A stretch of 64,000 bases of DNA, taken from Siniperca chuatsi. Lineage: Eukaryota > Chordata > Actinopteri > Centrarchiformes > Sinipercidae. Shown here piece by piece: positions 1 to 10,816 of the stretch (within the stretch, counting starts at the first letter, position 1; each line of letters starts with the position of its first letter). The translations under genes were made by a program, and so were the position numbers. Under the pieces are notes generated by a model. It worked only from the letters and a program-made list of their open reading frames with translations, searched no databases and was not told the DNA's origin. The stretch is from NCBI RefSeq assembly GCF_020085105.1, contig NC_058060.1:4837423-4901422 (forward strand), written 5' to 3'.

Positions 1-747
1 ACCATGGCCATTTAGGCCATGCTGGCACAGTACACCACAGCAAGGTAAAAGGAGTTCTTTACTTCAAAGAAGTGTTGGAGGTTTGCTAGTTCACACAAAC
101 CACAGTAGGCATGCAGCTCTTCATCTAACAGCTTCATTCACCATTCCTCCCTGCAGTATGTGAAACTAATCTGCTAACCAATAGCGCTTAATATGTCAAT
201 TTCTTATTGAACAAGCAGCTGACAATGTTCTGATAACTCAGTGACATTGCAATAAAGCTAAAGTAATCAATGAGGTGACGCTGATGAAAGTACAAATAGG
301 AACATAGGAGTGAAACTAAAACTCCAAACCACAGAGATTCAGTTACAAGTTACAGAAGTACTAAGAGGTAAACACAGATTTTTTTAGATGTGTCTTAATG
401 CAGGTGGCTTTAGGGCCCTTGACTGACCTGGGTCCCATGGTATTCGTCCCACTTACCCTTATAATCCTGACACGACTGTAAAAGCGTCACCTTTTAGGTT
501 TTAGGGGATGTTGGAATTGAAGGCTTTGAGTGGGCTAGGGTTTGGAACAAAAAACTGTGATTGCCAACAGTGCTGTGTTCACACAGGCTTTGTCCATATA
601 TCCATGCAGAGGCTTAAAACTGTAATTTATAAAGTGGGTGCTATGTCAGATACATCTACTGTAGGAGGCAGGACACTGTGCACCCCTCTGCTCCCATTAG
701 AGCAGAGCCAGCAAAAAAAAAAGATGAATTTTCTGTTGGCTTCTTAC
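1..747. other. Non-coding sequence at the left edge
   Basis: No exon-like segment was found here. It would be intron or further downstream sequence of the minus-strand gene whose mini-exon lies at 748-777. Bases 3-21 form a 7-bp hairpin with a 5-nt loop, too short to interpret. Confidence 0.4.
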
Positions 748-777
748 CTGTAGAAGAGCAGACTGGTATCTGAGTTT
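748..777 (-). CDS. Internal mini-exon of an unidentified minus-strand gene
   Basis: Read on the minus strand, a 30-nt segment is framed by a pyrimidine-rich acceptor (TTTCTCTCCTCAG) and a good donor (CAG/GTAAGA). If it follows the exon at 1548-1479, which ends one base into a codon, it reads K-TQIPVCSST plus one base of the next codon, with no stop. The phase is consistent but the protein is not recognised. Any further exons to the left lie outside the window. The splice signals are seen directly; the link to the exon at 1.5 kb is inferred. Confidence 0.45.
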
Positions 778-1478
778 CTGAGGAGAGAAAAATAAAAACA
801 ACACAGTGATGAATACAACATTTTTGTAAGACATTTATAGGATTAATCTTTTAAGGAATATTCGTCTGATGTTTTGAATATCAAATGCTGTAGTCAGATT
901 GGATTCACAGCAGTTAGTGAATTCCAATGGTGACCTACTTTCACAGCAAATAAAATGCATCAAAACATCCATAAAAATGTCTCAAACCACTCCTGCAGCA
1001 CACTCCACTTCTCCTTTGTCCATTTATGTGCTCAGTATGCTCTTCATATTTTTTGTCAAAATATCGCTATAAAGACACAGCCTCTCCAGGGTGGTTATGT
1101 TTGCATCTGTCACTCAAAACTACCCTATAACTTTTCATGAAACCAGCACTGAGCTTAAAACTATCAAGATCCTCCTTCTTGGTGGCCAATAAAGGGGAAA
1201 TGCTAACACAAAGGTGTCCTTTTAAGAATAACGTATACTCTTCTCAAAGCTCACTTAAGATTAAATCAAGCCAATATTTAGGTAATTCTAAGCTAGTTAT
1301 TTTTGTAGTTTTTTGCAGTCACCAAGTTAACTGCTGAGATCTGGTAACACTACAACAAAATCTAATAGGGCAAGAAACACCACAACCGTCTGACTTTATA
1401 CCAGATAGAGGAGAACCAGATTGAATGCATGAGACATGTGGTCTGATGAAAAATAATCTTAACACAAGGTCCACTTAC

Positions 1479-1548
1479 TAGGTTTCTGCAATGCTTTCAA
1501 CCGCATCTCATGGTCTTCTTTAGCAGATGGAGTTTGCTCAGTAGTCAT
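1479..1548 (-). CDS. Candidate first coding exon of an unidentified minus-strand gene
   Basis: On the minus strand an ATG (1548-1546) opens 23 codons reading MTTEQTPSAKEDHEMRLKAL followed by QKP. The exon ends one base into the next codon at a strong donor (CCTA/GTAAGT). The peptide is hydrophilic, with no signal sequence or membrane segment. It joins in phase to the mini-exon at 777-748. A CpG-rich promoter-like region lies about 2.1 kb upstream and could supply a 5' untranslated exon. I do not recognise the protein and name no function. The chief doubt is that the upstream acceptor is not clear. Similarity of the peptide to N-termini of annotated fish proteins would settle it. Confidence 0.45.
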
Positions 1549-1878
1549 TAAAATGGCTCAGTTGTCATCACCTGACCTCAGTATGGAACCTTGGTCACAT
1601 GATAACAGGTGGTTATATATGTGTAGAGATGGTAACCCCTGTCTCTGGTTTCAGATGTGAACGTCCTCCTTGATCTTTCTCTGGCTGTCCACAGACTCCT
1701 TGTTGATAACCTCCCACCTCCACCTCCCTCTCTCTATCATCCTCCTCCTCCTCACTGATAAGATGCTGTGCCCTGTGTAGGAGGCTCCTCATCACAGATA
1801 TTTTATGTTGTAAGTGGAGGTTAGAGATCAAATTGAGATACTGGTCTGTGTGAGTGGGTTTCCTGTATAATTTGGTCT

Positions 1879-2125
1879 TTATGCTCCTATGATGACAACT
1901 GAACTATTTACATTGCAACTGAGCAAATTCCATCCACTGAGTAGGACTGTGGCACGATCATGCTTGTGGCATGGCTCTTGGAATAACAATGTTGGTTGGT
2001 CCACCACTTTGTTGGAGACCAAAATATCTCCACAATTATTGGCTGGATTGCCATCAAATTTGGTCCAGATATTAATGTCCCCTTTGAGATTAATTGTAAT
2101 AAAATCAATAAAATTCATAGCACTC
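1879..2125 (-). repeat. Dispersed fish repeat fragment
   Basis: Read on the minus strand this resembles a very common teleost interspersed repeat. It carries phrases of the type 'accaaatttgatggcaatcc', then 'gttgagatattt'-like and 'agtggtggaccaaccaac', then an 'agagccatgcc' end. The short ORFs on both strands here are chance products of the repeat. The assignment rests on remembered repeat phrases. Confidence 0.5.
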
Positions 2126-2129
2126 TAAA

Positions 2130-3600
2130 GGAGGCAGTAAGATGTGATGGATGGACTACCTAAACCTGTGGACTGCACTGAGACACTGCAGTACCCACAC
2201 AGGAAGGCATCCGGGACCCTTGTCCTTGTGACCCTGGGAGCTGTGTTGTAGGGGCAACTCCTGGCAGGCTCTCCTGAGGTATACTGGTCCCAGGTGAGGA
2301 GAATATAGAGCAATTGTGAACTGACCAATAATGGACAGAGCTACCTCCCTGAAGAGGGAAACCTGGGCACAGAGTGTTGCCGGCCAGGAGGCCGGTAAAG
2401 GTAAAGACTTTACTGAGATGAACCCTGTCTATGGAAACTGGCTTTTAGTACATGGAAGTGGGAATCACAGTGATTCAATTTGATTAATCAGTCAGTGATT
2501 TGCAAAGTAATTGAAGATGGAAATTGGATTTTTAAATAAATAAATCACAATTCAGTCCACATTTGAAGGCAAACGTGTAGCTGTTCCGAATGGGCACACT
2601 CACAAGCCGGGTTGAAAAGCTTGCCATCATAGAGAGGGGCGAGATGTGATAATCATTCAGTGGGGATGAGAGCGCACTATTTTGCACCATCTTTATTTGA
2701 AGATACACATACTAAACATACTGTAAACATACTGATTATCAGAATGTCGGTTTCGGAAAGTTACAAAAATCGTCGTAGGTCCCCAATTCTGATATCGGAA
2801 AGGTGTGTTGAGTTTTAGACACTGTTCGACGATTCGAGCACTTGGTTTGAAGCATACCAACACCTTAATTATTCTACAAAGAGAAAAATAGGAAAAGAGA
2901 CAAAAATGTCATAAATGTATTCAAAACTGAACACTTTTCCATTCAAGGTCAAGGTTCAAGGTACATTTATTTGTCATTCTACAACACAGGCTGCACAATG
3001 AAATAATCTGTGATGTTACAGGTAACAGTTAAACATTTATCACAAAACAGTTGGGAACCACTGCTGTACACCCCTCTATCTTATTTTACACTACACTGGT
3101 TTCTAACATCTCTTCTTCCTGCTTAGGTAGAAGGTAGCAATTGAATGTATATAAATCACTAAGGAAAAATAGCTGGATATGTAAATAATTTGTAGGAAAA
3201 AGGGATAAGGATTCAGTTACACTCATAGTTCCACCAAAGCAGTACTAGTACTACTAGTAATAGGTGTGAATATTACTGATTATATTTTTTTAAACTTGTG
3301 CACACAAGTCATTATGTAGATAATAACATACCAGAACATCATTTGTGCAATATGGGCTTTGTGCGAACAAGATAATTACTTGGGTGCACACTGCACAAGG
3401 TTAATCCCCACATACAGTATGCGATTTTATCAAGCTGTGTGAGGACCATTACTTTGATAGTTCGTTTTATTGAAATGCAGCACTTCGTGGTGGATGCCGA
3501 ATTCGGCATATCCTCATGATTCCGTAAAGGTCTTGTATAAAATCTGTGCTACCACCGAAAATAAGTTTACACTGAAATTCCAGATTTGTGCCTGAATTTG
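2130..3600. other. Intergenic or intronic sequence without recognised genes
   Basis: No exon-like ORF with convincing splice signals was seen. A short repeat-like phrase (acatttatttgtcattctac) sits near 2960-2985. If the promoter-like region at 3.6-4.1 kb drives the gene starting at 1548, this stretch is its first intron. Confidence 0.35.
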
Positions 3601-4110
3601 TCTTCATCGTCTCGAGACCACTTAAAATGTCTCAGGCAAAATGTTCGGAAAGAATCTCACCTGGTACCATCTGAGCACAGTCCAGCAGAGCAGGTAAGCC
3701 GCCACGCTGAACTTGGCGGTTCGGTATCTCTCCGGTAACGTTAGACAAGGAAGATCCGACCGTTCTCCGATACCTGGCCCCGGGCCGCTGCACACTGCGG
3801 CCGAGTCTCTGCAATTATCCGAGCTATCCATTATTGTTCCCCGCTGCGTTAGGGTTGTTTGTGGCTCCGGAAAGTCCACAGCTCACCTAGAAGTATCTCG
3901 GAATTGTGTTGGAGCACTGTCTGGTACATTGAAGAACGTCTCCCATACCGGCCGCTCTCGGACCAACTTTTCTTTCCCGGACACTTGACGCTGATGACGC
4001 CAGCTGCGAATCGCACCGAGCTTATCACGCGCAAGTCATTCAACTGACCTGCAACTTTGAGCCCGGGACACTTTAAGTGTATTCGCCTTTCATTTTTCAT
4101 TAAAAGTACA
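3600..4110 (-). promoter_or_regulatory. CpG-rich promoter-like region
   Basis: CpG dinucleotides are dense here (CCGGTAACG, CGACCGTTCTCCG, CCGGCCGCTCTCGG, GCGAATCGCACCG) against an AT-rich, CpG-poor surround, as in vertebrate promoters. Good donor sites lie on both strands: minus CAG/GTGAGA at 3660-3655, and plus GAGCAG/GTAAGC near 3690. Transcription could therefore start in either direction. No TATA box was identified. Confidence 0.45.
3661..3831 (-). CDS. Possible first coding exon of a small membrane protein (unidentified)
   Basis: A 57-codon minus-strand frame runs from an ATG (3831-3829) to a strong donor, TACCAG/GTGAGA. It begins MDSSDNCRDSAA, has a Gly/Pro-rich stretch, and ends in a hydrophobic segment (AKFSVAAYLLCWTVL) that could be a membrane helix, followed by RWYQ. 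It lies inside the CpG-rich region, so it could equally be a 5' untranslated exon with a chance frame. It is not recognised. The next in-phase exon was not found, so whether it belongs with the exons at 1548 and 777 is open. Confidence 0.3.
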
Positions 4111-7100
4111 TCGACTCCTCTTCAAATCTAAGCTATCTAAGTGCTGTCATTCATCGCCAGTAGCCTCACTCTCCAATACACAACAACGTCAGGGCTGGCT
4201 TACAGCGCCCCATGCTGGCAGAATCATTTAACGCGTTCGCATACATGACATCTCCCCCCCTTTTTTTACATGAGCAAACTACAATCAGTTGCCAGTTTAT
4301 TAGGTACACCCAGCTAAAACTAATGCAGTCTAATGCAACAGTTCTGCAATAAACCCTACCTCCATCAACTGTATGATCGTTCTGGAGGCTGTAGTTTGTG
4401 TTGCTGTTGAAATGTGTTGCGTTATACTGACAGGTTTCTATTATTTTTTCCATCTCATATATATCACAGAGGGTAAGCTAAATAACCGAAACACCTTATA
4501 AAGCAATACAGTTCAACAGCAGCACACACTAGGCCTACACCCTCCAAAATAAATTAATTTGTCATCATTACACATAACAAAATGTACTCAATCTGACTCA
4601 ATGAGCAATGTGAATAGAGAATATTACTGCACAGGGCAGTTTTTGTTATCCACACCTCCATTTTAACTTTTAATTTAATTGTAAAATTAATTTTAAACTG
4701 AATTTCATCAAAATAAGAGTCTTAGGGTGTACAAGCAGAAATCAAAAGGTGCTGGATGGTTTGTGGTAAGTGCTGACTTCTTGTGACTTGAAGACACTGG
4801 TTCTGTCTGACAGTCCTTGTTGATTAGCAGTGTTTGTTCTGGTGTGTGGGTGCCCTCAACGGTGGCCTAATGTGCAAGAAAATGTTATAAAGTGCCCTAT
4901 AAGGTTCCCTTCCAGTGGAGAAAACGCGATGTAGTGCCATCTAGGGTGCCCTTCCAGTGGAAAAACGTGATGCAGGGCCCTGTAGGGTGCAGTCTGTTCA
5001 ATATTCGCATGATGATACCTGAGCCAAATCTATTCACTGATGAAGACCGTGGGATGCAGTTGAAAGCTCTGGAACAAACTGGTAATTGGATATTGAGTTA
5101 AGATTATTTTGGTACAATAATGTCCCCAAGGTCAAGAATAAACTTCAATGTTTTGTTGAATGTTGCACCTTTTAAAAAATGTTTAAAAACCCGTTAGGAC
5201 AGATTAGATTTATGTTTGCTCATTAGTACTATTCGTATTATGTGTGCCTCATTTGAGGTTTCCTCGCCCTTTGTTTTGTTGTTTTTTCCCTTTTCTAAAA
5301 TGTCCCACCCAGAGCCTGATATAGAGCACTTGAGATCATTGAGACTGCTTGCCTATAAAGGAGAGATGGTGGAGGGGAGGCCAGTTCCTCACCCACACAA
5401 AGCCTTTTTGTTACGTTATAGTTGTGATGTCTCGTCTACCTGTGATTTGGGTTGGAGGTCTCTTTTAGGCTTTTGTTTCGGTTAGGTTAGTGTTGCACTG
5501 TTTTGGTAGGTTAGAGGGGGAGACCTGGGTCCTACAGCCCATTGTGTGGCTTGCTCATGGCCTTCCCCTTCCTTATTTTGAGTTTGGGTGGGGCCTCCAA
5601 CTCCCTTCGTCTAATTTGTGAGTTACTCTTGTTTATTTTCTATTCTATTTGAGCCATTTTTATGTTTAGGTCATTACACTTACATACTCTTTCTCTTGTT
5701 GTATATTTGTATATTTTTCCTATAGCTGTCATTCCTATTATTACTAATTTATTAATATCAACACTTCAATTACCATTCTACTATTTAAAAAAATAATAAT
5801 AATTCTACGTGGTCTTTGCATTGTGCCTGGTTGAAGTATGTTAGGCCAAAAAAACACTTCAGGTGGCTTCCTACCTGAAGTTTAGCGGCAGAAAAACATC
5901 TCAACATGTGGCCTGTTTTTGGTGTAGAATTCAAAGGTAAGCTTATTTTGTTAATACTTCAGAGGGCTTACTGAACTTTGTAAAGAAAGAAAATTATTTC
6001 CCTCGCCCAAACGACTGCAATGCTGTTGCACCACCACACAGATGAACAAGTCTGATTTAGTTCTACAAATACTACACTGCATATTGCAACTTTTTTTGTT
6101 ATTTTTATATGGCATTCAAAAATATATATTTTATCTATTCATCTTTTAAAAACTCTTTTACATTTCCGTTTTATATATAAAGTGTTGTTTCTGAGGTTTT
6201 TACACATTGCTCTTGATCATAAAGGAGATGTGTAATGACTCTTGATTCACTTCAATGGAGACACATTTTTGCAGATTGGTGAAAAGGCCTTTTGGCTGTT
6301 GATCACCATCTCAACTATCTATTTGGTAGAGGCTTATAATTCAAAACTGTGTGGTGAGTTACAAAAAAAAAATCATTGTTCGTTGCTATTGCCCAAACAA
6401 ACTAAGAAAGGGGAAAGAAATCTACTTATTGTTGCTACTTATGATACCATTAAAGGGATAAGTATTATTCAAAAGATTAATTTTATCATTATCACATACA
6501 GACTGTACAAACTGGTACCAGATATTGTAGTATGTTGTTTCATCTACTCAAGTGTCATTATGTGTTTTTGTGTTGTAACAGTATAGTATTTTTACCAGAC
6601 ACATGTGAGATGGACAACTGAAACATTAAGCTGAGATGCATCAAATGTGGAGAGCCTGTTAGAAAGTGATAGTGATATACAGAATGTGAACTACTTTTTT
6701 ATTTAAAATGGTTTCTGTCAACTTACAGCAAGCTCACTGTTGATTAACTGACTCAGAAAAAGAGAAGATTTAACCCTGAAACATACAGTAGATAAAACTT
6801 AATCCGTGCATACTGTATCATACAGAACAACCAATGATGGATTTTATGATTTTGTTCATGTTGAGTGACACTGCACCAGGTCAAAGTCAAACATCTTGGA
6901 ACATGCTAACAATAAACCTAACACTGCCTAGAAATAATCTTCCCACATTACAAAACTGGCACTGGTCCATAACTAAGTTGTACATTATCAGTGCAAGCAC
7001 AGATAAAAGAAATGAAGAGACAAACACTTTAGTTGATTTTGTGCAGATCCTCTACAGTGACGAACACCACCTGAAACAACACAGACAGTTTTGTTTATTT

Positions 7101-7190
7101 TTTAATTCATTTATTTTAATAAGAGAGAGAGAGAGCATGTTAGGTGAGTAGGTACTCTCAGCAGAGGTAGGTCTTGAAGTGATTTTTGAT
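4110..7190. other. AT-rich intergenic sequence
   Basis: Apart from the short minisatellite at 4892-4990, I see no supported gene. Short frames such as those at 5216-5485 and 6242-6586 have no splice signals, no family resemblance and the composition of random AT-rich DNA. The three-prime exons of the minus-strand gene at 8110-7498 may fall here but could not be recognised. Confidence 0.4.
4892..4993. repeat. Short degenerate tandem repeat, about 44-bp unit
   Basis: Two full units and part of a third can be read. Each contains GTGCCctataaGGTtCCC (or a close variant) followed by TTCCAGTGGAraAAACGyGATG. The units at 4892-4935 and 4936-4978 differ by scattered substitutions and small gaps; a third begins at 4979. 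Confidence 0.6.
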
Positions 7191-7194
7191 GGGT

Positions 7195-7305
7195 AAGGAT
7201 CATCTGGTGCAAGGTACTTAACACAGAGACATGATCCATCTTCTCATCTGATTCTCGGGAAAAAAAGCAAATAAGCATATTTGTTGAACTATTTCTTTAA
7301 GACCA
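7195..7305 (-). repeat. Dispersed fish repeat, same family as at 63395
   Basis: On the minus strand this reads 'gttcaacaaatatgcttattt', a T-run, 'gagaatcagatgagaagatgg' and 'ctctgtgttaagtac'. The same order of phrases occurs on the plus strand at 63408-63495. The two copies are diverged members of one interspersed family. Confidence 0.6.
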
Positions 7306-7497
7306 TGTCTGCACCTGACACCAAGTGTCCTTGGTGAATATTATTGGAACTATAAGGTGAATGGTGAGAACTGTTACAGAGCCAGTGGCCAGAACCCACT
7401 GGCCATCTAATTCAGTGTCATCTTTGGAGCTGAGCTGATGTGCATAACTGAAATGACTTCTGAGACTAAATGAGATGTGAAAGGAGCTCATAGTCAC

Positions 7498-7632
7498 CTG
7501 ATCATGGCAGGGGTTGGGGTAGTCACAGACGTCCTGTGAGAAGACAGAATGCATCAACATTTTCACCTCCTCAGGGTAAACATAGGTGGGCTGACACAGA
7601 TTCCCCTCCTTCACACCGACCCTGTGAAACAT
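7498..7632 (-). CDS. Internal exon of an unidentified minus-strand gene
   Basis: A 135-nt open segment has an acceptor with a T-rich tract (TTTTATTCCAG) and a donor (GATCAG/GTGACT). It encodes 45 residues, beginning MFHRVGVKEGNLCQPTYVYP and ending VCDYPNPCHDQ, with three cysteines and balanced codon use. Length and phase (0/0) suit a real internal exon. It joins in phase to the exon at 8110-8011. I do not recognise the family and assign no function. Later exons should lie to the left but were not identified. Confidence 0.5.
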
Positions 7633-8010
7633 CTGGAATAAAATTGAAAGGAGGATAAAGAAAAAAGAGGAAGAGCTGAGACAATATTTCATGACTGCTG
7701 GTGGCTGTGAATACACAAGACTAATCATTGAGGATTCACAGTCATCAGCAGTCACTTATCAATGCATTTATTTTTTCCATCCATACATTCATTTTCTGTT
7801 GCTTATCCAGGTCCTTCTTGTTGCCTTCCAAATGACCCATATGGTCTTGTTTTTCTATATTGTCAGTGATAAATAAAGTTAATATTATTAATATTATTAT
7901 TATGATTACATGAGCATCAATGTGCGAAAGATATATGGTCAAAACTTATATATGATGTAAGAAAGCAATGGTTGTTACACATATTTGCATTTTATTACAT
8001 GAGTACCGAC

Positions 8011-8110
8011 CAGCTTCCTCTGCAGAAGCCTGTAGACCTTCTTCCGACGGGCACGGTCAATCCTCAGGCGTTTAGCAGCATGAAGCAGTGATGCTATCCA
8101 CGCAGGTAGT
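8011..8110 (-). CDS. Internal exon of the same unidentified minus-strand gene, basic helix-rich
   Basis: The acceptor is strong (CCCCTTTCTTCAG) and the donor weaker (AAGCTG/GTCGGT). Only one frame is open. It reads one base, then LPAWIASLLHAAKRLRIDRA and RRKKVYRLLQRKL, an unusually Arg/Lys-rich, probably helical segment. It ends in phase 0 and so can join the exon at 7632. The upstream coding exon was not found. An RFX X-box-like motif lies about 460 bp upstream. The protein is not recognised. Confidence 0.45.
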
Positions 8111-8571
8111 CTGAAGAAAGGGGATGATTTAGATGGTTAGAGGTCTGAATTTGAACTGAGCAGTCATGCTTAAGAATAGCTCCTGAATAATGTTGTTTTC
8201 TGTTCAAAAATAAGATAAACACTGAAAATGGATAAATAATTTGAATACAGGAGTTAACACAACAAGCCAGAGGAGAGAAAGAGAGGAAAAACAGCTGGAA
8301 CAGGACCCTGGAGAAAAAGATCAAGACATTTAGCTGGTTAGATACAAGGTTCCTAACCTAAGCAGCCAAAACAACTAAAAGAAAAGAAAAATTGAGAAAA
8401 TAGAGAAGGACTCAACTAAACAAACAAGTCTTAAAACAAGCAGACTAACTGAAAACTACTGGACACTAGACACTGATAGTGAAGTTTTAAGAATTGAAAT
8501 TACAAATAAAATTCCAACTGAAATATTAAAGCTAACAGCTATCTAGCTTACACTAGCTAAACAGTTGGGCT

Positions 8572-8584
8572 GTTCCCTAGCAAC
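8572..8584 (-). promoter_or_regulatory. X-box-like (RFX) motif upstream of the exons at 8.1-7.5 kb
   Basis: GTTCCC-T-AGCAAC fits the imperfect palindrome bound by RFX factors (GTYNCC, short spacer, RGNAAC), with a one-base spacer. It sits upstream of the unidentified minus-strand exons. RFX X-boxes are typical of cilium-related gene promoters, but a single match is weak evidence. Confidence 0.3.
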
Positions 8585-8846
8585 GGGCATCAGTGGCATC
8601 AGTGGCAGCAGTAGCGGCACAGTGTTCCTGCTATAAAGCACAGCTCACAGACCTCAGAGTGACAACTACTGTATCATGTTGTCTACCTGCTCTGAGACAA
8701 TAGAATATCCCCCATCTGTAACGACAAGTTCTTTGTGACAGACGAGAGACAAGTAATTTAATCTTCTACACTAATGAACCCTATGCCTGGCTGAATGGCA
8801 TCAGCTCTCACTACTCCTCAGTAAAGAGAGCAGGTATCTGCAATGT

Positions 8847-9086
8847 ATGGCAGAAAATGACCCAGACATTACCAGCATGACAGTCAACCTGTTTAAAAAT
8901 GGAACTATCATGGTTTCAGGCTACCTGGCAAAGTTTGAGGGTGACTTACCCGCCATGAAACGGAGCACTCAAAAGTGGAAGGAGGGTCTTACAAGTGCCC
9001 CACCAACCCATGGAGGAAAAACCTTCACCGCACTTGACAGGGAGCCTGCAGATGCTGACACTGCACTCCCCTCAGAGCCAGCCTAA
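8847..9086 (+). pseudogene. Short decayed ORF of a recurrent fish hypothetical protein
   Basis: A 79-codon frame reads DITSMTVNLFKNGTIMVSGY and continues with AKFEGDLPAMKR. This recalls a motif (VNLFKNGTVMVQG type) that I associate with repeated hypothetical proteins in fish genomes. Upstream sequence shows related broken frames, and there is no clear start or splice site. It abuts the gypsy remnant and is probably part of a mobile-element relic or a pseudogene. The similarity is remembered, not tested. Confidence 0.3.
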
Positions 9087-9186
9087 CCCCTAACCCTAAC
9101 TATCCCCACCCAAAACAACCCTGCGCGAGCGTCGCCAGGAGCGTGCCAACCGTGCTAACTCCCATTCATCTCGCCACACAGTAAGA

Positions 9187-10816
9187 AAAGTACATCGGGG
9201 ACTCACTTCGAGCTGGACTCATTCGTTCGTCCTCCTCGCCAGCAGGGGCAGGATTCTTCTTCGTCACCAAGAAGGACAAGACCCTACGCCCCTGCATAGA
9301 TTATCGAGGACTCAATCAAATTACTATCAGGAACAAATATCCACTGCCTCTAATCAACGCAGCCTTCGAACCACTCCAGGGAGCCAGGGTCTTCACAAAA
9401 TTAGATCTCCGGAATGCATATCGCCTGGTTCGCATTAGAGAGGGAGACGAGTGGAAGACGGCCTTTAACACCCCTTGGGCCATTTCGAATATCTAGTCAT
9501 GCCATTCGGACTTACCAACGCCCCAGCCGTCTTCCAAGCGTTAATTAATGACGTATTGTGGGATTTCCTCAACCACTTCGTGTTCGTCTACCTGGATGAC
9601 ATCTTATTCTTCTCCCCGCACTTCTTCCAAGATCCCCTTCATTTGGGACCCGGAGGCTGAGTCGGCTTGGACCCGATGGGACCCGAAAGCCCTCTTTACC
9701 TCGGCCCCGATCCTCATCCAGCCTGATCCCACGCGACAATTCATCGTAGAAGTGGACGCCTCTGACATCAGTGTCAGGGCGGTCCTTTCTCAGCGTTCCC
9801 CCTCTGATCAGAAGCTCCAGCCGTGCGCCTTCTTCTCTCGGCGACTCTCCCCAGCTGAACGCAACTACTACGTCGGAAATAGAGAGCTTCTAGCCGTCAA
9901 GTTGGCCCTGGAGGAATGGCAGCACTGGTTGGAGGGAGCTGAGCAACCGTTTGTCGTGTGGACGGATCATAAGAATCTAGAATACATCCAAAGCGCTAAA
10001 AGACTGAATTCCCGCCAAGCACGCTGGGCTCTGTTCTTCGGTCGTTTCCGGTTTGTTCTCACGTATCGTCCCAGGTCGAAGAACACCAAACCTGACGCTC
10101 TCTCACGGCAGCACGCTACCATGGATGTTTCTCTCGAGCCAGACTCTATCATCCCGTCCGCCTGTGTGGTGGCCGAGCGAATAGTTAGGACAGCTCAGCG
10201 TGACTAGCCAGACCCCGGGAACGGGCCCCCTAATCGATTGTTTGTCCCAGACGTGGCCCGTTCCCAGGTGCTTCAATGGGGACACAATTCACGCTTCACC
10301 TGTCATCCCGGGGTGAGCCGGACCCTTTCACTGCTGAGGAGACATTTCTGGTGGGCCACAATGGAGGCCGATACCCGAGCCTTCGTTGCTGCATGCTGTG
10401 TATGCGCTAGAGGGAAGTCGTCTCACCGACCCCCGGCAGGCTTACTCCGGCCTCTCCCCATCCCTAGCCGCCCCTGGTCTCACCTAGCCCTGGACTTCGT
10501 CACCGGACTGCCTCGATCCCAGGGTCATACCACCATCCTCACCATCGTGGACCGGTTTTCGAAGGCAGCCCACTTCGTGCCTCTGGTCAAACTTCCCTCA
10601 GCCCGGGAGACAGCCGACCTAATGATCCAGCATGTTTTCCGTCTTCATGGTATTCCACTGGATATAGTCTCCGACCGGGGTCCCCAATTCATTTCCCAAG
10701 TCTGGAAGGCCTTCTGCCAGGCACTGGGGGCCACAGTCAGTCTCTCATCGGGTTTCCATCCCCAGTCCAACGGACAGACGGAAAGGACCAATCAAGACCT
10801 GACAGAACAAAAATAA
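9187..10816 (+). mobile_element. Degenerate Ty3/gypsy LTR retrotransposon pol fragment
   Basis: The pieces lie in pol order. The reverse transcriptase starts near 9187 ([22 protein letters not shown]), then [12 protein letters not shown] and the catalytic YLDD at 9589-9600. RNase H (9690-10100) shows EVDASD, ELLAVK and [10 protein letters not shown]. The integrase (10238-10805) shows HPGVSRTL, the acidic residues in LDFVTG and SDRG, and the NGQTERTNQ glutamate. One base appears lost near 9472, the RT-RNase H connection is deleted near 9625, and a stop separates RNase H from integrase. No gag, protease or LTR was found. The element is cut off at about 10806 by the foldback element. It is inactive. 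Confidence 0.9.

Noticed and set aside
3-21. Short hairpin CATGGCC...GGCCATG at the window start
   Set aside because: Seven base pairs around a five-base loop is common by chance, and the window edge prevents seeing its context.
6242-6586. 114-codon plus-strand ORF
   Set aside because: It is AT-rich, with biased hydrophobic composition, no splice context and no homologue that I recognise; consistent with chance.
8005-8115. Plus-strand exon reading of the segment at 8.0-8.1 kb (acceptor CTCTGCAG, donor CGCAG/GTAGTC)
   Set aside because: Although splice-like signals exist on the plus strand, the tested frame carries a stop, whereas the minus strand has one clean frame in phase with the next exon.
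9085-9101. Telomere-like CCCTAACCCTAA-type sequence
   Set aside because: Only about two units are present. This is too few to call an interstitial telomere and could be part of the adjoining relic.
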